From assembly GCF_000146165.2 (NCBI RefSeq), contig NC_004347.2:1860001-1924000 (forward strand): a stretch of 64,000 nucleotides of DNA, read 5' to 3'. The position numbers were made by a program, and so were the translations under genes. Below, piece after piece: positions 9,580-18,814 of the stretch. Under the pieces are notes generated by a model. That model searched no databases, was not told the DNA's origin, and was given only the letters and a program-made list of their open reading frames with translations. How positions within the stretch are numbered: position 1 is the stretch's first letter; every line of letters begins with the position of its first letter. The stretch comes from Shewanella oneidensis MR-1 (lineage in GTDB: Bacteria; Pseudomonadota; Gammaproteobacteria; Enterobacterales; Shewanellaceae).

Positions 9580-9616
9580 CTCCGTAGCTCAGTTAGAATG
9601 AGCGCAGTTTTTCAAG
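9579..9616 (+). pseudogene. tRNA-like 5'-half fragment in the feoA leader
   Basis: The string beginning TCCGTAGCTCAGTTAG resembles the 5' half of a tRNA: a D-arm GCTC/GAGC pair around AGTTAGAAT, then an arm whose seven-base loop TTTTCAA would give anticodon TTC. There is no T-arm or matching acceptor 3' strand before feoA starts at 9645. It may be a decayed tRNA fragment or a chance resemblance. Confidence 0.4.
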
Positions 9617-9644
9617 CTGAAGCTGTTACAAGGTGAAATAGGTA

Positions 9645-9884
9645 ATGAAGTTAAGCGAACTCAGTCCCGGTGACCGTGGCATTATTTCTGAAATCGGGCG
9701 ATTAGATCTGCCGCAAACAGTTAAGCGTAAATTATTGTCCATGGGTATTACCCCAAATACACGATTTTCGTTGATCCGCCGAGCGCCCCTGGGCTCAGGT
9801 TTAGAGCTGGATATTCGTGGTAGTAAGCTTTGTATGCGCAGAGACTTGGCAGACATTATTGAGGTGGAAAAGGCGAATGACTAA
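9645..9884 (+). CDS. feoA: Ferrous iron transport protein A
   Basis: Small cytosolic SH3-like protein that works with the FeoB ferrous iron permease, probably by docking to its cytoplasmic part. The 79-residue protein shows the family pattern: an N-terminal MKLSELSPGDRGIIS strand, a central LLSMGITPNT turn followed by beta strands (RRAPLGSGLELDIRGSKLCMR), and a short acidic end. Length is typical for FeoA. The start ATG at 9645 follows AGGTGAAATAGGT. Its last 8 bases overlap the start of feoB, so the two are translationally coupled. Confidence 0.95.
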   Translation: MKLSELSPGDRGIISEIGRLDLPQTVKRKLLSMGITPNTRFSLIRRAPLGSGLELDIRGSKLCMRRDLADIIEVEKAND

Positions 9885-12171
9885 GCAGTTTCATTGCGTC
9901 ACCGTCGGTAACCCAAACGCAGGGAAATCGACACTCTTTAACGCGCTAACAGGCGCAAATCAGCAAGTTGGCAACTGGTCAGGTGTGACTGTTGAGAAAA
10001 AAACTGGCCATTTTACTCTTAATGGTGCTGACGTTTACTTAACCGACTTACCCGGTATTTACGATTTACTGCCCGCTGGCAATAGTTGTGATTGTTCCCT
10101 CGATGAGCAGATCGCTCAGCAATATCTCGCAGAACAACGTGTCGACGGCATCATTAACTTGGTTGATGCAACCAATATCGAACGCCACTTATATTTAACG
10201 GCCCAGCTACGTGAGCTGTCGATCCCTATGGTGGTGGTATTAAATAAAATCGATGCTGCCATCAAGCGTGGTATTTGCGTTGATTTAACGAAAATGAGCC
10301 AAGAGCTGGGCTGTCCTGTGATTGGCGTCTGTTCACGCGATCCGGCTGATGTGGCTAAAGTACAAGCACAAGTGCTGGACTTGCTGCAAGGTCGTGTATC
10401 CGAAGCGCCTTTATTGCTGGATTACGATAAACAAATTGAAGCAGGTGTGCAGCTACTTTGCCGTAAAGATCCTAATCTAAGCCGTGGCCGTGCCTTGGCG
10501 ATGTTGGGAAATGGTTCAGGTTGTGGCAGTTGCAAAAATGCGCAGTTGCAGGATGAGGTGAATACTTGTACTCAGCAGATTGCACAGCAAGGGCACGATA
10601 TTGAAGTGATGGTCGCGACGACTCGCTTTAATTTTGTTGAACGAGTATTCCAAAGTTCGGTCAAGGCCGACGGCTTCTTAACCCTAAGTGATAAACTCGA
10701 TAAATTAGTTTTACACCCCGTACTAGGCATTCCGGTATTCTTATTTGTGATGTATTTGATGTTCATGTTTAGCATCAACATCGGCAGTGCATTTATCGAT
10801 TTCTTCGATGTGTTCGCAGGGGCATTACTGGTCGATCATTTTGGTGCGCTGCTCACTAATATCGGTGCGCCTGCATGGGTGGTGACTATCCTTGCGGGTG
10901 GTGTAGGCCAAGGTATTCAAACGGTTTCTACGTTTATTCCGGTGATCGCGGCACTATTCCTTGGTTTATCCATTCTTGAAAGTTCAGGCTACATGGCTCG
11001 CGCCGCGTTTGTGGTGGACGGGTTAATGCGCCGTATTGGTTTACCAGGTAAAGCCTTCGTGCCCATGATCGTTGGCTTTGGCTGCTCTGTGCCAGCCATT
11101 ATGGCGACACGTACCTTAGGCAGTGAACGTGAGCGTATCGTCACCGGTATGATGGCACCCTTTATGTCCTGCGGTGCACGTTTACCTGTCTATGCACTAT
11201 TTGCGGCAGCTTTCTTCCCTGATTCTGGTCAAAACCTAGTGTTTTTACTGTATGTGATTGGGATTTTTGCCGCCATTGGTACGGGGTTGCTGCTGCGTAG
11301 TACCTTATTACCCGGTACGAGCAGTGCTGTGGTGATGGAACTGCCAAGCTATGAGTTACCAAAATTTAAAGCTGTGATGGTGCGTACCGGTAAGCGAACA
11401 AAGAGCTTTATTCTTGGCGCGGGTAAAACCATTGTGCTTGTGGTAACACTGCTTAACTTTATCAATGCGATTGGGGTGGATGGCAGCTTTGGCCATGAGG
11501 ATAGCCAAGCATCTCTGTTAAGTGTTGCGAGCCAAAAAGTAACACCCATCTTTGCTCCAATGGGTATTGAGCAAGATAACTGGCCAGCGACTGTGGGTAT
11601 TATCACGGGTATTTTTGCTAAAGAAGCTGTGGTAGGGACTCTCAATAGCTTATATACCAATGCAACTCCTGAGGGCAGTGAATTAACGCCATTAGCAGAC
11701 AGTTTTAATGAGGCGCTTGCGACCATTCCTGCAAACTTGTTCGGTTTAGATTTGGAAGACCCGTTGAAGCTATCCGTTGGTGATGTTTCTAATACTGAGG
11801 TGGCGGCTGAAACACAAGGTGTAGCAACTTCGACCTTTAGCGCCCTGCAGTCAGGATTTACCACTAAGGTGGCTGCGTTTTCTTATCTGCTGTTTATCTT
11901 ACTCTATACGCCCTGTGTTGCGGCGATGGGGGCTTTAGTGAACGAGTTTGGTACGCGCTGGGCGACCTTTGCCGCGACATGGACATTCGCACTCGCCTAT
12001 GGCAGCGCAACCGTCGTTTACCAAGCGGCAACTTTTGCTGCGCATCCATTGCAATCGAGTCTGTGGATTGGTTTCTTCCTCGTTGCCTTAGTTATGTTCT
12101 ATCTATGGCTAAAGCGTAAAGGGCGCAGAACTCAGCAAATTATCCCCGGCGTGCGGATTATTACTGAGTAA
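9877..12171 (+). CDS. feoB: Ferrous iron transport protein B, GTPase-permease
   Basis: Inner-membrane Fe(II) importer used mainly under anoxic or low-oxygen conditions. The 764-residue protein has an N-terminal G domain with P-loop GNPNAGKST (residues 11-19), a DLPGIY switch and NKID specificity motif, a helical guanine-dissociation-inhibitor region to about residue 275, and a membrane domain with paired gate segments (FGCSVPAIMATRTL and FTTKVAAFSYLLFILLYTPC regions). A CGSC pair sits at residues 216-219 before the membrane part. I chose ATG 9877, which overlaps feoA and begins directly before the G domain, over the upstream in-frame GTG/ATG at 9817. No feoC is visible downstream; a terminator follows. 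Confidence 0.95.
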   Translation: MTKQFHCVTVGNPNAGKSTLFNALTGANQQVGNWSGVTVEKKTGHFTLNGADVYLTDLPGIYDLLPAGNSCDCSLDEQIAQQYLAEQRVDGIINLVDATNIERHLYLTAQLRELSIPMVVVLNKIDAAIKRGICVDLTKMSQELGCPVIGVCSRDPADVAKVQAQVLDLLQGRVSEAPLLLDYDKQIEAGVQLLCRKDPNLSRGRALAMLGNGSGCGSCKNAQLQDEVNTCTQQIAQQGHDIEVMVATTRFNFVERVFQSSVKADGFLTLSDKLDKLVLHPVLGIPVFLFVMYLMFMFSINIGSAFIDFFDVFAGALLVDHFGALLTNIGAPAWVVTILAGGVGQGIQTVSTFIPVIAALFLGLSILESSGYMARAAFVVDGLMRRIGLPGKAFVPMIVGFGCSVPAIMATRTLGSERERIVTGMMAPFMSCGARLPVYALFAAAFFPDSGQNLVFLLYVIGIFAAIGTGLLLRSTLLPGTSSAVVMELPSYELPKFKAVMVRTGKRTKSFILGAGKTIVLVVTLLNFINAIGVDGSFGHEDSQASLLSVASQKVTPIFAPMGIEQDNWPATVGIITGIFAKEAVVGTLNSLYTNATPEGSELTPLADSFNEALATIPANLFGLDLEDPLKLSVGDVSNTEVAAETQGVATSTFSALQSGFTTKVAAFSYLLFILLYTPCVAAMGALVNEFGTRWATFAATWTFALAYGSATVVYQAATFAAHPLQSSLWIGFFLVALVMFYLWLKRKGRRTQQIIPGVRIITE

Positions 12172-12209
12172 ACCCCTGAGTAATAAATGTCAGCTTAGTG
12201 GTTACAAAG

Positions 12210-12245
12210 ATAAAAGCAGCTTTCATGGCTGCTTTTATTGTTTTA
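12210..12245 (+). terminator. Terminator after feoB
   Basis: AAAAGCAGC, loop TTTCATG, GCTGCTTTT followed by ATTGTTTT. A stable stem with T run 40 nt after the feoB stop codon. Confidence 0.85.
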
Positions 12246-12355
12246 CTATCCACGGCATAACCCTTAGTTTTTAATACTGGGCATTGTAACTGGCCGAGAT
12301 CTGTAGGATCATGCTGGTTTTGTTAAAATTGCCATTGTTCGCAAAGAGGAATTCC

Positions 12356-14026
12356 ATGAGTCATGTGGACACTGAAGTACGTCCGAGTAACTTTATTCGT
12401 AATATCATTGATGAGGATCTGAAAAGCGGTAAGCACACCAATGTGCAGACGCGTTTTCCACCCGAGCCAAATGGTTATTTACATATAGGTCATGCTAAGT
12501 CCATCTGTTTGAACTTTGGCATCGCCCGCGATTACCAAGGTCTCTGTAACTTACGATTTGATGATACCAACCCTGAAAAAGAAGACATCGATTATGTTAA
12601 TTCTATTCAGGCGGATGTGCGTTGGTTGGGATTCCAGTGGGATGGTGAGGTGCGTTATTCCTCTAATTATTTCGACCAATTACATCAATATGCCGTTGAG
12701 TTAATTAATAAAGGCCTAGCCTATGTGTGTTTCCTCAATGCCGATGAAACCCGTGAATACCGTGGTACGTTAAAAGAACCAGGCAAAAATAGCCCTTATC
12801 GTGATACACCTGTGGAAGAAAACCTGCGCTTATTTGGAAAAATGCGTCTGGGTGAATTCAAAGAAGGTGAGTGTGCGCTGCGTGCTAAAATCGACATGGC
12901 ATCGCCTTTTATGTGTATGCGCGATCCGGTGATTTATCGTATTCGTTTTGCTCATCATCACCAAACGGGCGATAAGTGGTGCATTTACCCAATGTACGAC
13001 TTTACTCACTGTATCTCTGACGCCCTGGAGCATATTACCCATTCTCTGTGTACGCTTGAGTTCCAAGATAACCGTCGTCTATATGACTGGGTGCTGGACA
13101 ATTTAGATGATTTCCAAGCGCCAAATCGTACTCGTCAATATGAGTTTTCTCGCTTAAATCTTGAATATACGCTGATGTCTAAGCGTAAATTAAATGACTT
13201 AGTTACGCGTAAATTAGTGACTGGCTGGGATGATCCGCGTATGCCTACGATTGCTGGTCTTCGTCGTCGTGGTTATACCCCTGCGTCTATTCGTGAATTT
13301 TGCCAACGTATTGGTATCACCAAGCAAGAAAACATGATTGAAGCGGCGATGCTCGATGCCTGTATCCGTGAAGAGCTAAACGAGCATGCACCCCGTGCGA
13401 TGGCCGTATTGCGTCCATTAAAAGTGGTGATTGAGAACTACCCTGAAGGTCAAATCGAGACTATTCAAGCGGCTTCTCACCCTAGCGATGAAAGTATGGG
13501 GACGCGTGAGTTGGCTTTTGGTCGTGAGATCTTTATTGATGTGGCAGATTTCAGAGAAGAAGCCAATAAGCAATACAAGCGTTTAGTGATGGGCAAAGAA
13601 GTGCGTCTGCGTAACGCTTATGTGATCAAGGCTGAGCGTTGTGATAAAGACAGCGAAGGCAATATCACCACAGTTTACTGTAGCTATGATGCTGATACTT
13701 TAGGTAAAAATCCTGCCGATGGTCGCAAGGTGAAGGGCGTAATCCATTGGGTTGAAGCTACTACGGCTAAACCTGCACAGTTCCGCTTATACCAACGTTT
13801 GTTCACTGATCCAAATCCAGCTGCGGCTGAGACAGTGGATGAAGTACTCAACCCTAACTCACTTGAAGTGGTTAATGGTTTAGTCGAAGCAAGCCTTGCG
13901 AATGCGCCAGCGGAAAAAGCTTATCAGTTTGAACGTGAAGGTTATTTCTGTGCGGACAACAAAGACTCATCAGCCGATCATTTAGTGTTTAACCTAACGG
14001 TTGCACTGCGTGACTCGTTTGAATAG
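12356..14026 (+). CDS. glnS: Glutaminyl-tRNA synthetase
   Basis: Class I aminoacyl-tRNA synthetase that charges tRNA-Gln in the cytosol. The 556-residue protein has the HIGH motif at residues 43-46 (within [13 protein letters not shown]), a KMSKS-type loop written LMSKRKL near residue 275, and the C-terminal two-barrel anticodon-binding region containing [10 protein letters not shown]. Length matches the E. coli enzyme (554). The ATG at 12356 is preceded by AGAGGA; the in-frame ATG at 12311 lacks a ribosome site and would add residues not found in the family. Confidence 0.97.
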
Positions 14027-14055
14027 TTCGAGCAAGTCCGTTAATTGCTGTCGCT

Positions 14056-14092
14056 AATAGAAAAGGCCCTATAAGGGCCTTTTCTATTTTCC
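14056..14092. terminator. Bidirectional terminator between glnS and the Yip1-family gene
   Basis: GAAAAGGCCC, short loop, GGGCCTTTTC flanked by A and T runs on opposite sides, so it can serve glnS on the plus strand. The convergent gene ends at 14170. Confidence 0.8.
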
Positions 14093-14169
14093 TTTTGACG
14101 TGTTCTTGTTAACGACTTTATCCGTCACTTTTTCAGTGCTCAAACAACTTCTTGCATGTTAATCGTGGC

Positions 14170-14766
14170 TTATTGATACATAGGGCCAAAGCCAATACTC
14201 CAGAGAATCACGCTGGTGGCCATTAACCCAACCAAAAGCACTAAACCTGCTGTCACCATTGAACTAGCGTAAATAAAGCCTTTCTCTTCGGGGATATTCA
14301 TGATGATTGGTACGCCAGCGTAGAGCAGGTATACCGAGTATGCTAAACCGATTAGTCCGACAACCATAATAAACCAGAGTACTGGATAGAGCGCCGCTAG
14401 GCCGACCATAAATAATGGTGTTGCAGTGTAAGAAGCAAGTTCCAATGCTTGGGTAAAGGTGGGATGAGCATCGAAGGTTTTTGCCATCCAAAAGGCTAAA
14501 TAGGCAAGGGCAAAGACGCCAGCAATGAGACCAAAATACATACCCACCGACATAAACATTGCGCTTTGCGGCGTGAGATAAATGGGATCTCCAGCTCCCG
14601 GATTCCAACCAATGTAAGCTGTTGCGATAAAGCTACAGATAGCAGGGATGAGTGCGATCAGAATAACATGGCTCAAGCTGCTTTTCAGTGCCTCATGGTT
14701 CTGTTCAATTGCGTGCCACTCTTGTTTTGGATGAGTGTATAACCCCATTAAGTGATTCAGTATCAT
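14170..14766 (-). CDS. Yip1-family inner-membrane protein
   Basis: A 198-residue membrane protein that I assign to the Yip1/DUF1282 family from its pattern: an N-terminal LMGLYTHPKQEWHAI segment (the HP-W motif that begins many such proteins) followed by about five hydrophobic segments (roughly residues 32-52, 72-95, 108-130, 132-155, 168-192). The specific role is unknown; homologues are conserved next to housekeeping genes in Shewanella. It is transcribed alone on the minus strand, convergent with glnS. The ATG at 14766 follows AAGGATAATTATA, a good ribosome site. Confidence 0.75.
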   Translation of the reverse strand: MILNHLMGLYTHPKQEWHAIEQNHEALKSSLSHVILIALIPAICSFIATAYIGWNPGAGDPIYLTPQSAMFMSVGMYFGLIAGVFALAYLAFWMAKTFDAHPTFTQALELASYTATPLFMVGLAALYPVLWFIMVVGLIGLAYSVYLLYAGVPIIMNIPEEKGFIYASSMVTAGLVLLVGLMATSVILWSIGFGPMYQ

Positions 14767-15044
14767 TATAATTATCCTTGTTCAGCATTGATGATGGCTC
14801 GCCAAACGTCAGACGAGCTGATAACAGCTCTACAATCAGTGTTAAACGCTCTCCAGTACCTTCAACATCTGATTGCTTACCCTTGATTAAACCCTGTGTG
14901 ATCAGGATCTCAGTTCTATAGAGTGTAGATTATTTATTGAACAAAAAGTTCAACTCGTCAAGTGTGCAGGCGTGTAAAGCTATAGCTTGCTGATAATTAC
15001 GCGTAAAATATGGCGGTATATTTGAATGATTTTTGAGTGATCCC

Positions 15045-15830
15045 ATGCAACAATTATTGGCACCTGTTCATGCGTTTCTTCGCTGTGAGACGCCGCAAAC
15101 TTGGATTGATGTAGCAAGAGCCTCAGCTTCGTTAGATGAACTCTTAATCGATCATTGTAATTGTGAGCTAAAAGCCGCGCAGACTGCGATGTTTTTGTTA
15201 AGGCGTTATGCCCTTAATGCTGAAAGTGGGCAATCGCTGTTGGCGTGGGCAAAACCCTACGAAGAATTTGTCTATCATAAGGATCGCGATATTGAGCAGT
15301 TTTTGGCCCGTGATGTCAAAAAGAATGAGCTGGTTGCCGTTCTACAACCTAATCAACATTTTTCCTTTGCTCAGGATCTTATTCCGCCACTTATTCGTCT
15401 AATAAAAGAAGAGTTCCATCATTTTGAACAAGTGCTTGAGTTGATGCACGCACGGCAAATTCCCTATCGCAATATTCGCGCAGGGCGTTATGCCAAGGGT
15501 ATGATGAGCCATGTGACGACCCATGAGAAGAATATTCTGCGCGATAAGCTAATTGTCGGTGCTTATATTGAGGCGCGCTCCTGTGAGCGCTTTGCCAAAT
15601 TAGCGCCTTATTTAGATGCAGAATTAAGTAAGTTTTATGTGTCTTTGCTGCGCTCTGAGGCTCGTCATTTTGAGGATTATCTTAAGCTTGCACAATTGGT
15701 CTCAAGTGAGGATATCAGCGAGCGCGTTGCTTATTTTGGCGAAAGGGAAGCCGAATTGATTATGGCGCCCGATGACGAATTTCATTTCCACAGTGGCCAG
15801 CCGCAGGCTATCAAATACTCATATGCATGA
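15045..15830 (+). CDS. miaE: tRNA 2-methylthio-N6-isopentenyladenosine-37 hydroxylase (MiaE)
   Basis: Non-heme di-iron monooxygenase that hydroxylates the isopentenyl group of ms2i6A37 in tRNAs reading codons starting with U. The protein (261 residues from ATG 15045) has the ferritin-like four-helix pattern with iron ligands in EEFHHFEQVLELMHAR and later in RSEARHFEDYLKLA, plus the family segment IPYRNIRAGRYAKGMM. The in-frame TTG at 15033 could start a version four residues longer, but ATG is preferred. It stands alone between two minus-strand groups. Confidence 0.9.
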   Translation: MQQLLAPVHAFLRCETPQTWIDVARASASLDELLIDHCNCELKAAQTAMFLLRRYALNAESGQSLLAWAKPYEEFVYHKDRDIEQFLARDVKKNELVAVLQPNQHFSFAQDLIPPLIRLIKEEFHHFEQVLELMHARQIPYRNIRAGRYAKGMMSHVTTHEKNILRDKLIVGAYIEARSCERFAKLAPYLDAELSKFYVSLLRSEARHFEDYLKLAQLVSSEDISERVAYFGEREAELIMAPDDEFHFHSGQPQAIKYSYA

Positions 15831-15891
15831 AGGGATTAGCGGCCGTTACCTTGTTTGGGTTTGAGGCCGTTAATAGAGTTTTTAATGGTTT

Positions 15892-16611
15892 TTAAGTGGT
15901 TTCAAAGGGCAGACTTTTTAAATCCACGCCGTTGGCACTGACACTCAGTACACTGCCTTGCTCGTACCAATCACCTACCACAATCCGTTGACAAGCATTA
16001 TCTACAATATGAATGGCAGGTCTGTGGGTATGACCGTGGATCATCCGTGTTGTATGGGTTTTTACAAACAACGCATTCACCGCGCTTGGCTCGACATCCA
16101 TAATGACATAGCTTTTTTGCTGATTACTGCTTTGGCTATTACTGCGGATTTTATTGGCGATGGCTTGACGTCTTTTCTTTGGCAGACAGCTATAAAGCCA
16201 ACGGGCGCAGGCAAAACTGCGCAGTTTACGGAAGCGTTGATAGGCTTTATCTAAGGTACACAGACTGTCGCCGTGTAGGATCACCGTCTTTACGCCATAT
16301 AACTCTATGCAAGTAACTTCAGGTAGAAGTTGCATCCCCGCGGCCTCAGCAAAGCGTTTTCCTAACATAAAATCACGATTACCGTGAATAAAGAAGATAG
16401 GGAGAGTTTGTGAGACTTGTTTGAGTTTGTGCGCTAATTCGAGGGCAAAAGGCGCGGCTAAATCGTCGCCGACCCATACCTCAAACAGATCCCCCAAAAT
16501 ATAGAGGGCATCAGCGTCATCAAGTTCGGTATCGAGGAAACGATTGAAGGCTTGAGTGATATCAAGGCGATCGGCACTTAAGTGCAGATCGCCAATAAAT
16601 AAGGTTCGCAT
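15892..16611 (-). CDS. lpxH: UDP-2,3-diacylglucosamine diphosphatase
   Basis: Peripheral membrane pyrophosphatase of lipid A synthesis, converting UDP-2,3-diacylglucosamine to lipid X and UMP. The 239-residue protein belongs to the calcineurin-like metallophosphoesterases: GDLHLS near residue 7, [11 protein letters not shown] near 41, GNRDFMLG near 78, HGDSLC near 114 and the C-terminal GHTHRPA. These supply the Mn ligands. It lies 9 bp downstream of ppiB on the same strand, the same pairing seen in E. coli. Confidence 0.95.
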   Translation of the reverse strand: MRTLFIGDLHLSADRLDITQAFNRFLDTELDDADALYILGDLFEVWVGDDLAAPFALELAHKLKQVSQTLPIFFIHGNRDFMLGKRFAEAAGMQLLPEVTCIELYGVKTVILHGDSLCTLDKAYQRFRKLRSFACARWLYSCLPKKRRQAIANKIRSNSQSSNQQKSYVIMDVEPSAVNALFVKTHTTRMIHGHTHRPAIHIVDNACQRIVVGDWYEQGSVLSVSANGVDLKSLPFETT

Positions 16612-16620
16612 CCTAGGGAA

Positions 16621-17115
16621 TTAGGCCGCTACACTGACTTTTTCAATCACGACCGCTTCTAATGGTACATCTTGATGCATGCCACGGTTACCTGTGCTTA
16701 CCGCTTTGATTTTTTCAATAATGTCCATGCCTTCAACTACTTCACCGAATACGCAGTAACCCCAACCTTGCATGCTCTCAGATTTAAAATCGAGGAAGGT
16801 ATTGTCGTTTACGTTGATAAAGAATTGAGCTGTCGCTGAATGCGGATCAGAAGTACGCGCCATAGCGATAGTACCAGTACGGTTTGATAAACCATTGTTC
16901 GCTTCATTTTTCACTGGCTCATGGCAACGTTTTTGGCTCATTTCAGCCGTAAAGCCACCACCTTGGATCATAAAGCCGTCAATTACACGGTGGAAAATGG
17001 TGCCATCGAAGAAACCTTCGTCGACATATTTCATAAAGTTTGCCACGGTCAGCGGTGCTTTTTCGGCATTTAGTTGCAGTTTAATGTCGCCAAAATTAGT
17101 GTGTAATGTGATCAT
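16621..17115 (-). CDS. ppiB: Cytosolic peptidyl-prolyl cis-trans isomerase B (cyclophilin)
   Basis: Catalyses proline isomerisation during folding of cytosolic proteins. The 164-residue protein shows the cyclophilin signature [15 protein letters not shown] (residues about 41-55) with the catalytic Arg, then [22 protein letters not shown] and the [14 protein letters not shown] loop. There is no signal peptide, which distinguishes it from periplasmic PpiA. It leads the ppiB-lpxH pair and is divergent from cysS, as in E. coli. Confidence 0.95.
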   Translation of the reverse strand: MITLHTNFGDIKLQLNAEKAPLTVANFMKYVDEGFFDGTIFHRVIDGFMIQGGGFTAEMSQKRCHEPVKNEANNGLSNRTGTIAMARTSDPHSATAQFFINVNDNTFLDFKSESMQGWGYCVFGEVVEGMDIIEKIKAVSTGNRGMHQDVPLEAVVIEKVSVAA

Positions 17116-17255
17116 GTTTTCATACTCTCTGTAAATAGTGGCGCGATTCTAACTTATCTCGGATTGCGCGCAAAGTGCAGTATTCAAACCCCGTGTCAGC
17201 GTGATAGACTGACTCTTTGATTTTACACTTGAATCTATCTTTGAAGAGAATACCG

Positions 17256-18635
17256 ATGTTGAAGATTTACAACAGTATTACCCGCCAAAAACAGGAATTT
17301 AAGCCAATTAATCCCGGAAAAGTTGGGATGTATGTATGTGGCGTGACCGTTTACGATCTCTGTCATATTGGCCATGGGCGTACTTTTGTTTCCTTCGATA
17401 TGATCGTTCGCTACCTGCGTTACGCGGGTTATGAAGTGAATTTCCAGCGCAACATCACCGACATTGATGACAAAATCATCAAACGCGCCAATGAAAATCA
17501 AGAAGATTGCAACACATTAACCGATCGCTTGATTGGTGAGATGCACAAGGATTTCGATGCGCTGAACATGAAACGCCCTGATTTTGAGCCGCGTGCCACA
17601 CTGCACATTGCTGAAATCATCGATATGGTTGAGCGTCTGCTTGCGCGTGGCCATGCCTATGTTGCTGCCGATGGCGATGTGCTGTTTAGTGTGGCTTCTT
17701 TCCCTGAATACGGCCGCCTATCTGGCCAGAATCTGGAGCAATTACAGGCTGGTGCACGGGTTGAGGTTGACGATAACAAGCAAAATCCAATGGATTTTGT
17801 GCTGTGGAAAATGTCTAAACCAGGTGAGCCAACATGGGAATCGCCATGGGGGCCGGGTCGACCAGGCTGGCATATCGAATGTTCTGCGATGAACAGCAAA
17901 CACTTAGGTTTGCATTTCGATATCCACGGTGGTGGCTCTGATTTACAGTTTCCACACCACGAGAACGAAATTGCCCAGTCTTGCTGCGCCCATGACACGC
18001 CTTATGTGAATTATTGGATGCACACTGGCATGGTGATGATCGACCGCGAAAAGATGTCTAAATCTTTAGGCAACTTCTTCACCATTCGTGATGTATTAAG
18101 TCATTACGACGCTGAAACCGTACGTTACTTCCTGCTATCGGGTCACTATCGTAGCCAAATCAACTACTCTGAAGAAAACCTCAAGCAAGCGCGTGCGGCG
18201 TTAGAGCGTTTATACACTGCGATTAAAGATGTCGACCTGACTGTTGCGGCCGCGCCAGCGGAAGAGTTTGTGGCTAAGTTTAAAGCGGCAATGGACGATG
18301 ACTTTAACACCCCTGAAGCCTATTCAGTGCTGTTTGATATGGTGCGTGAGATCAACCGTCTGAAACTCACTGATATGGCAGAGGCTTCTGCATTAGCCGT
18401 GTCAATGAAACAACTTGCTGATGTGCTAGGCTTACTGCATCAATCTCCCGATGCCTTCTTTAAAGGTGAGGGCAGTGACGATGAAGTGGCGGAGATTGAA
18501 GCCTTGATCGTTGAACGTAACCGCGCTCGTACGGAAAAAGATTGGCCTGCGGCTGACGTGGCGCGTAATCGTTTAAATGAGCTTGGTGTGGTCTTAGAGG
18601 ATGGCCCAAGTGGCACTACTTGGCGTAAGAAATAA
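17256..18635 (+). CDS. cysS: Cysteinyl-tRNA synthetase
   Basis: Class I monomeric synthetase charging tRNA-Cys. The 459-residue protein has the zinc ligand Cys28 in [13 protein letters not shown] at residues 37-40, further zinc ligands in the GWHIECSAM and HHENEIAQ segments, and KMSKS ([11 protein letters not shown], near residue 265). The C-terminal helical anticodon region ends [11 protein letters not shown], a family hallmark. The ATG at 17256 was chosen because GAAGAGA lies just upstream and it fits the E. coli length of 461; the longer frame from 17217 has no support. Confidence 0.97.
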   Translation: MLKIYNSITRQKQEFKPINPGKVGMYVCGVTVYDLCHIGHGRTFVSFDMIVRYLRYAGYEVNFQRNITDIDDKIIKRANENQEDCNTLTDRLIGEMHKDFDALNMKRPDFEPRATLHIAEIIDMVERLLARGHAYVAADGDVLFSVASFPEYGRLSGQNLEQLQAGARVEVDDNKQNPMDFVLWKMSKPGEPTWESPWGPGRPGWHIECSAMNSKHLGLHFDIHGGGSDLQFPHHENEIAQSCCAHDTPYVNYWMHTGMVMIDREKMSKSLGNFFTIRDVLSHYDAETVRYFLLSGHYRSQINYSEENLKQARAALERLYTAIKDVDLTVAAAPAEEFVAKFKAAMDDDFNTPEAYSVLFDMVREINRLKLTDMAEASALAVSMKQLADVLGLLHQSPDAFFKGEGSDDEVAEIEALIVERNRARTEKDWPAADVARNRLNELGVVLEDGPSGTTWRKK

Positions 18636-18677
18636 AGCCGTCTAGCTACATTTCTTAAACCAACAAACTCTAGTCAT

Positions 18678-18708
18678 AAAAAAACCTGCAGTCATGCAGG
18701 TTTTTTAT
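18678..18708 (+). terminator. Terminator after cysS
   Basis: An AAAAAAACCTGCA / TGCAGGTTTTTT stem with a 4-nt loop and T run, about 45 nt after the cysS stop and immediately before the heptamer array. Confidence 0.9.
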
Positions 18709-18716
18709 ACTTGCGG

Positions 18717-18814
18717 AACCTAGAACCTAGAACCTAGAACCTAGAACCTAGAACCTAGAACCTAGAACCTAGAACCTAGAACCTAGAACCTAGAACCTAG
18801 AACCTAGAACCTAG
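18717..18814. repeat. Perfect tandem heptamer array, 14 copies of AACCTAG
   Basis: Fourteen uninterrupted, identical 7-bp units (98 bp) fill the gap between the cysS terminator and folD. The last unit contains the folD stop codon: on the minus strand the unit reads CTAGGTT and the TAG at 18813-18811 ends FolD. Complete identity of all units suggests recent slippage expansion, so copy number probably varies between strains. Confidence 0.98.

Noticed and set aside
11349..11864. 171-codon open frame antisense to feoB
   Set aside because: It lies entirely within the feoB coding region on the other strand, has a Ser/Ala/Val-rich composition typical of antisense shadows, no ribosome site, and no recognisable family.
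17584..17998. Open frames of 102 and 113 codons overlapping cysS on both strands
   Set aside because: cysS is complete and conserved there. The alternatives have no start context and their residue composition is that of frame shadows.
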